Below, piece by piece: positions 8,935 to 14,626 of a stretch of DNA of 21,747 nucleotides. A model generated the notes under the pieces. That model made no database searches. It was not told where the DNA came from and saw only the letters and a program-made list of their open reading frames with translations. Source of the DNA: PHAA01 sp964584415 (lineage in GTDB: Bacteria; Bacillota; Syntrophomonadia; Syntrophomonadales; Syntrophomonadaceae); the NCBI GenBank assembly GCA_964584415.1, contig CAZOZX010000030.1, forward strand, positions 1 to 21,747. Direction: 5' to 3'. A program made the position numbers and the translations under genes. Position 1 is the stretch's first letter. Each line of letters begins with the position of its first letter.

Positions 8935-9359
8935 AAAGACGGAGCCTCCTGGTTGGAACCAATGTGGGTGAATTCCCGCGCTAATTTCTCGACCAACGGC
9001 CTGTCCGCCGGGGCAAAGGTATAATCGGCCAGTTCATTGACCGATACCCAGGAATAATCGCTATGGACGTGGGGCCATAACTCCCCGGCCACCCAGCGAC
9101 AAAAATATCCCAGCAGACGAATGGTCCCCTTGTCATAAGTAAATACACTGCTCGCGAAGAACTCAACGACTTCAACATCGATAGAGAATTCCTCCTGCAT
9201 TTCCCGGACCAGGCTTTGCTGGGGGCTCTCCCCCTCTTCTACCTTGCCACCAGGAAACTCCCATAGACTTGCCAATGGGTCATCATGTCCACGTTGCGCG
9301 ATCAAAAACTTGTTATCTTTAATCAAGACGGCAGCTACAACATCTTTTACGGTTTCCAA
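8931..9359 (-). CDS. Nudix hydrolase, MutT-like (oxidised or non-canonical NTP pyrophosphohydrolase)
   Basis: Predicted to hydrolyse a nucleoside triphosphate or other nucleoside-diphosphate-X compound to the monophosphate. Numbering from TTG as residue 1, the Nudix box runs G38 to I60: G38, E44, R52-E53, E56-E57, with Ser in place of the usual Gly at 59. WEFPGG precedes the box, as in MutT-type enzymes. The reading frame opens further upstream, to 9419, but GGAGG at 9373-9369 is spaced 9 bases from the TTG at 9359, and the protein then begins METVKDVVAAVLIKD, the standard MutT-family N-terminus. I therefore choose this 142-aa start. It is the first gene of the operon, and its stop codon overlaps the start of the PLD-helicase gene by 4 bases. 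Its specificity cannot be read from sequence. House-cleaning or removal of a signalling nucleotide are both possible. Confidence 0.9.
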   Translation of the reverse strand: METVKDVVAAVLIKDNKFLIAQRGHDDPLASLWEFPGGKVEEGESPQQSLVREMQEEFSIDVEVVEFFASSVFTYDKGTIRLLGYFCRWVAGELWPHVHSDYSWVSVNELADYTFAPADRPLVEKLAREFTHIGSNQEAPSL

Positions 9360-9419
9360 AAATAATATCCTCCAAAACAGCATGACTATGCCTTCATAAT
9401 CATCAGATGACATACGCAT

Positions 9420-9806
9420 TCAATCGAAATTCATGACCCTTGAATGGGCTTATTTATGAATTATCTTTCAGGCAGAGATTCTACAAATTGTGATTAATTT
9501 CCTTTTTTCATCTATTTATTTATACGGTCCACTTTAGTGAAATATAAATCCAAGGCTATATATCTTATGTTACATAGACATCAGGAGTCTTTATGGAACG
9601 CGGGTAGTGTAGTAGGCCAAGGTCATTCGGCCAGTGGGAAGGTTAAACGGCAAGGAAGGTGTTAGGAAGATAAATTGATTTATTCCCATGGTTAATGGCG
9701 GAGATAGCAACTTGTAAGAAATTCTCACAAGTTCAAAATGAAGGAGACAAAGACGTGCAGCAGCCTGGTTTAGAACAAGCCGAATTGTGTAGGCTCAGAT
9801 GGGGAT
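9420..9806. other. 387-base gene-free interval, hairpin-rich on the plus strand
   Basis: No credible coding region. The part next to the Nudix gene (9420-9560) is A+T-rich and must hold the operon promoter, but no pair of -35/-10 boxes is convincing. From about 9590 to 9800 the plus strand is purine-rich with successive small hairpins: GGCC..GGCC (9617-9632), ATAAATTGATTTAT (9670-9683) and the strong CTTGTAAGAA/TTCTCACAAG pair (9711-9731). This could be a structured RNA or a degenerate group II intron fragment. Confidence 0.4.
9711..9731. repeat. 10-bp inverted repeat (hairpin) in the gene-free interval
   Basis: CTTGTAAGAA and TTCTCACAAG are inverted copies around a central A, with one mismatch that becomes a G-U pair in one RNA sense. 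There is no T-run after either arm, so it does not look like a terminator. Confidence 0.6.
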
Positions 9807-10982
9807 TTAGCAATGATCCTTAGTTGCAGGCAATCGGCTGAGGAGGAGATTGATGTTCCCTACATATTGTCCCTTGTGCTCGCTAACTAATCCCTTCTCT
9901 TTCAAGGCCTTGATGTCCCTCTTTAAGGTAGCAGCAGACAAGCCCTGATATAGCCGGACAACTGTCACATTGGTGATCATCAGCTCGTCAGTTGAAAAAT
10001 ATTTGTCGGTTGGCAAGCACAGGGCCAACGTCCGCTGACGTTCTATCACTGCTTTGGTTTTACCGGTCACCTTGGAGATATCCAGCACTGAATAAATGTA
10101 ATTATCCCAGATGGTCTTTATCTGATTAGCTAAAATAATATCCAGGACCTCCGATAAACCATCGTGGAAACCCTGCACGGCATAGGCGATGAACCTGGTG
10201 AGATCCATTTCTCTGGTAGCTGCCTCTATATGTCGGTAATATGCTTCCCGGGTATTATTGTAGTGATTGGATAGTATATGCGAAGCCACGTCAGGCAATC
10301 CGGCGCGTAACAGTAGATAGAATTCTATCAAACGGGCGGTTCTCCCGTTCCCATCTCCGAACGGATGTATCCAGGCAATATAAATGTGGGAGACAATAGC
10401 CTCCACAACCTTATCCATAAATGTCTGCTGCCCAGTTTCATAGTTAAATTCCCGCCTTAACCATTTGCACATGGATTCCACTAACTCTGGAACCGCATTG
10501 GCATCGGGGGCACGATAACGGCCCACGGTTACATTATGACCGCTTTGACGAAATTTTCCGGGAATGGCTTCGAAGTTTTCCCCCAGATTCTGGCCGACCA
10601 TCTGGTGGAAATTAAGCATTAATTCTGGAGTTACCAAGGCATCTCTCTGCTGAAAAATTACTTCATCTCGAATTATGGTCAAAGCATTTATTATATTATT
10701 GACCTCAATTTCAAGATAACCCTTACTGGGCGGAAGATGTTCACCCCGCTGAATGCGTTCCACCTCTTCATCCGATAAGGTATTGCCCTCTATCGCTGTG
10801 GTCGCCTGGGCGCCTTTCCGCAGCGACACCATATATAATGATTGTCGGTAATTAGGATCTATAGGGGTCTTGGAAATTACCTGGATCATTGCTTCGCAGC
10901 GCCCCAGCAAAAATGCAGTGGCCTGGCTGATAGTCCAACGTTTATCAAAGGTTATATGCGGATATTGACTGCCGTATGTCAT
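9807..10982 (-). CDS. Fic-family protein (class II, N-terminal inhibitory helix, C-terminal winged helix)
   Basis: Fic-domain enzyme expected to transfer AMP (or another nucleotide moiety) to a hydroxyl side chain of a target protein. The catalytic motif IHPFGDGNGRTAR (about 205-217) is complete: H206, F208, D210, N212, R214 and R217. An N-terminal inhibitory helix of the (S/T)xxxE(G/N) type, TTAIEGN, is at 61-67, so the enzyme should be auto-inhibited. Residues 280-391 form a winged-helix-like domain (DELMITNVTVVRLYQGLSAATLKRDIKALKEKG region), common in stand-alone Fic proteins and perhaps used for self-regulation. It starts at ATG, 8 bases after GGGGGTG. It is single-gene, with its own promoter containing two dyads, and has no partner toxin or antitoxin next to it. 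Its target is unknown. Confidence 0.92.
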   Translation of the reverse strand: MTYGSQYPHITFDKRWTISQATAFLLGRCEAMIQVISKTPIDPNYRQSLYMVSLRKGAQATTAIEGNTLSDEEVERIQRGEHLPPSKGYLEIEVNNIINALTIIRDEVIFQQRDALVTPELMLNFHQMVGQNLGENFEAIPGKFRQSGHNVTVGRYRAPDANAVPELVESMCKWLRREFNYETGQQTFMDKVVEAIVSHIYIAWIHPFGDGNGRTARLIEFYLLLRAGLPDVASHILSNHYNNTREAYYRHIEAATREMDLTRFIAYAVQGFHDGLSEVLDIILANQIKTIWDNYIYSVLDISKVTGKTKAVIERQRTLALCLPTDKYFSTDELMITNVTVVRLYQGLSAATLKRDIKALKEKGLVSEHKGQYVGNINLLLSRLPATKDHC

Positions 10983-11011
10983 AATAGTTACACCCCCTAA
11001 ACCCTAATTTA

Positions 11012-11024
11012 TGTACCTGGTACA
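11012..11024. promoter_or_regulatory. Candidate operator at the Fic transcription start
   Basis: TGTACC-T-GGTACA is a perfect 6+1+6 inverted repeat, 5 bases downstream of the predicted -10 box and so overlapping the expected transcription start of the Fic gene. The position suits a repressor, possibly the Fic winged helix itself. Confidence 0.5.
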
Positions 11025-11028
11025 AATA

Positions 11029-11057
11029 ACTCTAGTATTTGTCATACTATCTGTCAA
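11029..11057 (-). promoter_or_regulatory. Predicted sigma-A promoter of the Fic gene with embedded dyad
   Basis: On the minus strand a perfect TTGACA (11057-11052) is followed after 17 bases by TAGAGT (11034-11029, four of six consensus bases), about 46 bases upstream of the ATG. The spacer contains TAGTAT-TTGTC-ATACTA (plus-strand reading, 11033-11049), a perfect 6-bp-arm inverted repeat between the two boxes, a classic place for a repressor site. Confidence 0.65.
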
Positions 11058-11059
11058 GA

Positions 11060-11345
11060 AATTTGGTTTATTATACGCAGATATTTAAGATTATATTCTG
11101 ACCTTGTCAGTGCTGCTCTAATATCAGGTCACATGCGGGCAAAAAAATAGTCCCCCTTAATACTCCAATCATGAATAATCCATGAAGTAATTGAGACTCG
11201 TGGGTTCCCGTTATAATAAGAGCCTAAAAAGGCAAATCAGCTATTGGCGGATTGCTTCTATAAAGCTCCACATCCCCTATTAATTTTGGTTTCTAATTCA
11301 TTTTAATTAAATTCATCTCTTCTTCTTTTAACTGCAATAAATTAA
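11060..11345. other. A+T-rich intergenic stretch with no recognised feature
   Basis: Between the Fic promoter and the end of the solitary XRE gene there is no open frame with a ribosome site and no convincing terminator. I see nothing else to annotate. Confidence 0.5.
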
Positions 11346-11645
11346 TTATTCAGAGGCCGTTTCGAAATCAATATTGAATCTAAAGCTTAGTTTTGTAGCT
11401 ATTTTCCAAAGCTGCTCGACCGTATAATTATAATCACCGCTTTCCAATTTAGCTACCATAGGCTGTGTAACACCCAGTATTTCTGCTAGTTTCTTTTGGG
11501 ACAATTTGTGTTTCTCGCGATAGTCGAACAACGCAATTGAGATCTTATAATAAATCTCATATAAACTATCTTTTTCTCTAGCCTCCGGCCCTTTTAATCG
11601 ATCAATACTTTCCCATGCATCAGGTAGCGTTTTTATATCAATCAC
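11346..11645 (-). CDS. XRE-family HTH regulator, antitoxin-like (HigA-type)
   Basis: A 99-aa protein with an N-terminal extension (1-40) and a Cro/CI-type helix-turn-helix at about 43-72: YREKHKLSQKKLAEILGVTQ then PMVAKLESG. The size, the long N-terminus before the HTH and the short tail are usual for HigA-type antitoxins and related helix-turn-helix proteins. The start is GTG, 11 bases after GGAGG. No toxin (HigB/RelE-like) frame precedes or follows it: the upstream neighbour is a methyltransferase on the opposite strand, and downstream there is noncoding DNA before the Fic promoter. It could be an orphan antitoxin, or a regulator of the Fic gene 360 bases away. The second idea rests only on position. 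Confidence 0.82.
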   Translation of the reverse strand: MIDIKTLPDAWESIDRLKGPEAREKDSLYEIYYKISIALFDYREKHKLSQKKLAEILGVTQPMVAKLESGDYNYTVEQLWKIATKLSFRFNIDFETASE

Positions 11646-11762
11646 CTTATTTAAAACCTCCGATCTTCAATTGGGCAATAGGTTTATATTTATGATATAT
11701 GATTCTAAACCATTTTCCATTTCCTGTATATTTGTTCAATGCGCTCGCGCGGCACCTGTTTT

Positions 11763-11770
11763 GCTACAAT
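11763..11770 (+). promoter_or_regulatory. Possible extended -10 promoter of the methyltransferase gene
   Basis: TGCTACAAT is an extended -10 (TGn followed by TACAAT) about 50 bases upstream of the plus-strand methyltransferase ATG. No good -35 is visible, which is tolerable for an extended -10. Confidence 0.35.
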
Positions 11771-11823
11771 AAGAATAGGGGATCATACTTTCATTGAGTG
11801 TGGTAGTTTGAAAGGGTGATTTT

Positions 11824-12702
11824 ATGAAGAATATCGCCAGCGGCACCGCAGAAGGTACCGCCTACATGCGTTATTTTGAATCTTCGCGGCCGATCGAGCA
11901 GAGGATCTGTAACGATTATTTGGCTTATCAGCTGATGGCCTGGTGGGTCAAAGCAGCTGCATGGCTGTGCCGGCCTTTTCCGGTGAGCTTTATGGATCGG
12001 GCCTTCGAGAAAAAAGGACGGGGTGTGTCCGGCTACATGGCGGTCCGGACCAGGTTGTTCGATGATTATGTTGTGAACAGAGTGGCCGCCGGTGCGCAGC
12101 AGTATGTCATCCTGGGGGCTGGTCTGGACTCGCGGGCCTACCGTTTTCACGATCAGCTCAAGGGTATCCGGGTATTCGAAGTTGATCATCCCCTGTCCCA
12201 GGAGGTTAAAAAGGAGCGGGTAAAAAGGTACTCTGGCCGCCTGCCGGATCACGTGCGTTATGTTTCTATCGATTTTACCCGGGAAGGCCTGCTCGATTGC
12301 CTGACCAAGGCGGGCTATGATCCCCAACTTCCCACGGTTTTTACGATGGAAGGGGTGACTATGTACCTGCCGGAACCGGCTGTACGCGAAACCCTGTCCC
12401 TGATCGAACAGAATTCCGGGCCGGGTTCCAGCGTCATGATGGATTATGTATATAAGGCGGCGCTGGACGGAAGGATCAAGAGCCGGGTCATCAGTCACAT
12501 GAACTCGCTGAAGTTCATATTCAACGAACCGATCGTATTCGGAATCGAATACGGCCAGGCGGAGAGCTTCCTCCGGTCTCTGGGGTATGACCGGGCCGAA
12601 GACTACTCCCCGGAGAAGCTCCATGCCCTTTACCTGCAGCCGATAACGCCGCAGCGGCCCATTTCTGATGTTTACGCCATTGCCGCCGCCTATAAAGACT
12701 AA
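11824..12702 (+). CDS. Class I SAM-dependent methyltransferase, TIGR00027/LCM-like family
   Basis: A 292-aa methyltransferase of the leucine-carboxyl-methyltransferase-like family, whose bacterial members have largely unknown substrates. Motif I is VILGAGLDSRAYRF at about 95-108 and the ribose-binding acidic pair is FEVDHP near 118-123. FTMEGVTMYLPEPAV (about 178-192) is the family's conserved central loop, and it follows the VRYVSIDF segment. ATG 11824 lies 8 bases after AAAGGGTG. It is the only plus-strand gene in the middle of the window, and it converges with the AbrB gene. Family assignment is solid, but the acceptor is unknown. Confidence 0.9.
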   Translation: MKNIASGTAEGTAYMRYFESSRPIEQRICNDYLAYQLMAWWVKAAAWLCRPFPVSFMDRAFEKKGRGVSGYMAVRTRLFDDYVVNRVAAGAQQYVILGAGLDSRAYRFHDQLKGIRVFEVDHPLSQEVKKERVKRYSGRLPDHVRYVSIDFTREGLLDCLTKAGYDPQLPTVFTMEGVTMYLPEPAVRETLSLIEQNSGPGSSVMMDYVYKAALDGRIKSRVISHMNSLKFIFNEPIVFGIEYGQAESFLRSLGYDRAEDYSPEKLHALYLQPITPQRPISDVYAIAAAYKD

Positions 12703-12723
12703 ATAACCTAAAGGAGAACTTTT

Positions 12724-12750
12724 ATGGGGATTGGCGGTTAACCAATCCCC
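12724..12750. repeat. 9-bp inverted repeat between convergent genes, overlapping the AbrB stop codon
   Basis: GGGGATTGG (12726-12734) and CCAATCCCC (12742-12750) form a perfect 9-bp stem with a 7-base loop containing the AbrB stop codon. It lies between the ends of the converging methyltransferase and AbrB genes and could act as a bidirectional transcription stop, though neither side has a T-run. Confidence 0.55.
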
Positions 12751-12989
12751 CGGGCGATCTGGTCCATACAGAGCTTACATACTTTGCGGCCATGATGGTC
12801 TACCAGGGATTCTGCATTCCCGCAGAATATGCAGGCCGACTCGTATTTCCTCAGGATTATCTGGTCGTTATTAACGAGTATTTCGAGCGGGTCCTTCTCC
12901 TTTATATCCATAGTCTTACGTAATTCTATGGGAATGACTATCCGTCCCAGTTCATCTACCCTTCTCACAATTCCAGTTGACTTCATCAT
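12738..12989 (-). CDS. AbrB-like transition-state regulator with C-terminal zinc ribbon
   Basis: An 83-aa DNA-binding protein with a swapped-hairpin AbrB/SpoVT domain at 2-48: MKSTGIVRRVDELGRIVIPI then ELRKTMDI, nearly the same as the Bacillus AbrB N-terminus. The C-terminus replaces the usual AbrB tail with a zinc-ribbon-like CIFC / CKLC pair (C53, C56, C71, C74), a form common in Clostridia. ATG 12989 is 9 bases after AAGGAGGG; a second ATG follows at once. It sits 25 bases after the metallo-beta-lactamase gene on the same strand and may be the last gene of the phage-like operon or be separately expressed. Global or local role is not deducible from the sequence. Confidence 0.9.
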   Translation of the reverse strand: MMKSTGIVRRVDELGRIVIPIELRKTMDIKEKDPLEILVNNDQIILRKYESACIFCGNAESLVDHHGRKVCKLCMDQIARGIG

Positions 12990-13014
12990 GAATAAATACC
13001 CTCCTTAAATAAAT

Positions 13015-13791
13015 TTAGAACCAATACCTTTCCCCATCGGTCGTAATCACAATGCTCCCATCCCAATCAGTCCGGTAGGCTTTGATCCCGAGGGTTTGCA
13101 GCCGGCTTAAGGTCTCCTGGTGGGGGTGGCCGTAACTGTTGCCGGCCCCGGCGGAGATGACCGCGATCTCCGGTTTGACCCGATCCAGGAATCCAAAACT
13201 GGTGGAAGAGCAGCTGCCGTGATGACCTACCTTAAGAACCTCAGCGCTGATATCCCGGCCCAGCATTTCCTCCACCGCTTGTTCCGCATCACCCGGGAAG
13301 AGGAATTCTACCTGGCCGCAATCCAAACGGGCCACCACTGAATAATTGTTCACCCCGTCCCATGCTTCTTTACCGGTCAGGATCTGCAGCTGGACGTCGC
13401 CAAAGTTAAAGGTCTGGTGATCATCATGCACCCAGGTACATCCCTCGGCGTTTATACTTTCGCTATATGCTTCGTATTGGGCCGAGTCAGCCTCGAGCCC
13501 GCTGTCCAATACCTCATCCACATGGAAGGCAGCCATAACATCTGGAATACCGCCGATATGATCCCGGTGGGGATGGGTGGCGATCAGCAGCTCGATATCT
13601 TCATCTATTCCCTGTTGGCGGAGATAATCCGCTGCCACCGGGCCGTCTTCTTCATCACCGGCATCGATCAGGATATCGTTGTGGTCGGGCAGCTGGATAT
13701 AGATGCTGTCGGCCTGGCCTACATCGATGAAATGGACTTTAATTTGATCATCGCTGCTGATCTCCGGGCCGGGTGCGGTTACCGGTACCAC
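13015..13791 (-). CDS. ComEC/Rec2-type metallo-beta-lactamase-fold hydrolase, probably membrane-anchored or exported
   Basis: MBL-fold protein of the ComEC C-terminal type, expected to be a metal-dependent phosphodiesterase or nuclease. Key elements are FIDVGQADSIYIQLP, a DILIDAG strand, ATHPHRDHIGG (HxHxDH metal site), a FLFPGDAE segment, VLKVGHHGS and the terminal ISAGAGNSYGHPH. The first standard start is the GTG at 13791, but the same frame stays open upstream and encodes a basic stretch followed by a hydrophobic segment, described as a separate entry, so the true N-terminus is probably longer. It follows the helicase-loader gene on the same strand and precedes AbrB. Stand-alone ComEC-like hydrolases are known in Firmicutes. 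A role in processing incoming DNA is possible but not shown. Confidence 0.88.
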   Translation of the reverse strand: MVPVTAPGPEISSDDQIKVHFIDVGQADSIYIQLPDHNDILIDAGDEEDGPVAADYLRQQGIDEDIELLIATHPHRDHIGGIPDVMAAFHVDEVLDSGLEADSAQYEAYSESINAEGCTWVHDDHQTFNFGDVQLQILTGKEAWDGVNNYSVVARLDCGQVEFLFPGDAEQAVEEMLGRDISAEVLKVGHHGSCSSTSFGFLDRVKPEIAVISAGAGNSYGHPHQETLSRLQTLGIKAYRTDWDGSIVITTDGERYWF

Positions 13792-13920
13792 TGGTGCATT
13801 TCCGGGGCCATTGGGATCAGTTCCCCCATGGAGAGAACTAAGCCCTAGAGCCCCGAAGATGACCAGGGGAATGACCGTCCGAATTTTCCTGATCCTTTTC
13901 TTCGGCTTATTTAGTTTAAT
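13792..13920 (-). other. In-frame N-terminal extension of the MBL gene with a signal-anchor but no standard start codon
   Basis: Reading in the MBL frame without any stop, this stretch gives IKLNKPKKRIRKIRT, then the hydrophobic VIPLVIFGALGLSSL, then a Gly/Pro/Asn-rich linker into the GTG start. That is the layout of a signal peptide or membrane anchor. The frame is bounded upstream by a TAG near 13966, and no ATG, GTG or TTG occurs before the hydrophobic segment. An ATT at 13920 (14 bases after AGGAG at 13939-13935) or an ATA at 13932 are the only start-like codons near the Shine-Dalgarno. Confidence 0.6.
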
Positions 13921-13924
13921 TGAA

Positions 13925-14626
13925 TTAGTTATTACTCCTGTCCCTCTTTCTCCAGTCTTTACCCTCTACCTTGATCCCTTCGCACATCTCGCAGATCCGG
14001 GATACGCAGCGGATACCGATCTGGCTTTCCAACTCCTTCGGCGTACAGTTTGTAGTGAAAAAAGTGCTGCGCTGCATGCGGTAGCGCACGTCGATCAAGG
14101 CATACATCTGCTCTTCCACCCACTCGGTGGGTTTCTCCGCGCCGATATCATCCAGGATAAGGACGGCATCATTACGGCAGCGGTATTCCAGCTCCCGGGT
14201 ATAGGCCCGGCGCCGGTCACGGCGGTATGCCTCCCGCAGCCGGTCGAGCAGGTCCACTACCGACACCATGGAGCAGTAATATCCCGGGTAAACCGGCTCA
14301 TCAACGAATCCAGCCAGGCTCTGCGGTCTTCCGAAGCGGTTGGGATGGGCTTCTACGATTGCCCGCAGGGTAGCTATACTCAGGTGACTTTTGCCGGTGC
14401 CGACCGGTCCCTGCAAAAACAAACCTTTGCCCGCAGCTATATTATTCAGGCCTTCGGCGGCGAAGCTGCGGCATTTCTGCCAGGCTTGCTTCTGTTCTGC
14501 ACAGCCCGGTTTATAACTATCCAGGGTAGCATCAGCCAGGCGCACCGGCACGCCGATAGATGCCCAGACCGCCTTTAGCCGCTGCTCTTCCTCATTTGAA
14601 GAAGAAGTCGTACTCATGGTCATCAT
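13925..14626 (-). CDS. DnaC/DnaI/IstB-type AAA+ ATPase, phage-like replicative helicase loader
   Basis: Predicted loader that delivers the DnaB-type helicase to the origin marked by the adjacent O-like initiator. Walker A is GPVGTGKS at 73-80, Walker B is AVLILDDIG (about 154-162), and a sensor-type FFTTNCTPKE follows near 186-195. The C-terminus IGIRCVSRICEMC holds the arginine-finger region of this family. ATG 14626 is 9 bases after AAAGGAGG and overlaps the end of the initiator gene by 35 bases, so the two are translationally coupled, as O and P are in lambdoid phages. At 233 aa it is near the normal length for DnaC-type loaders. IstB of IS21 is an alternative match, but no IstA transposase is present, and the neighbouring O protein makes the loader role more likely. 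Confidence 0.88.
   Translation of the reverse strand: MMTMSTTSSSNEEEQRLKAVWASIGVPVRLADATLDSYKPGCAEQKQAWQKCRSFAAEGLNNIAAGKGLFLQGPVGTGKSHLSIATLRAIVEAHPNRFGRPQSLAGFVDEPVYPGYYCSMVSVVDLLDRLREAYRRDRRRAYTRELEYRCRNDAVLILDDIGAEKPTEWVEEQMYALIDVRYRMQRSTFFTTNCTPKELESQIGIRCVSRICEMCEGIKVEGKDWRKRDRSNN

Noticed and set aside
9360..9419. Twenty-residue N-terminal extension of the Nudix protein
   Set aside because: It would read through the GGAGG at 9373-9369 and adds residues absent from the usual MutT N-terminus. The TTG at 9359 fits better.
11646..11823. Hidden toxin gene upstream of the XRE antitoxin-like gene
   Set aside because: I found no open frame of toxin size on either strand; the interval is A+T-rich and is used by divergent promoters.
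11791..12624. 277-aa minus-strand open frame opposite the methyltransferase
   Set aside because: Composition is that of a shadow frame (Arg/Pro/His-rich, no motif), while the plus-strand frame has complete methyltransferase motifs and a ribosome site.
13811..14578. 255-aa plus-strand open frame opposite the helicase loader
   Set aside because: No ribosome site, no recognisable domain, and it lies entirely over the DnaC-type gene and MBL N-terminus, which have clear motifs on the minus strand.
13925..14626. IS21 transposition helper IstB
   Set aside because: The ATPase fits IstB as well as DnaC, but there is no IstA gene or IS21 terminal repeat, and it is coupled to an O-type initiator.
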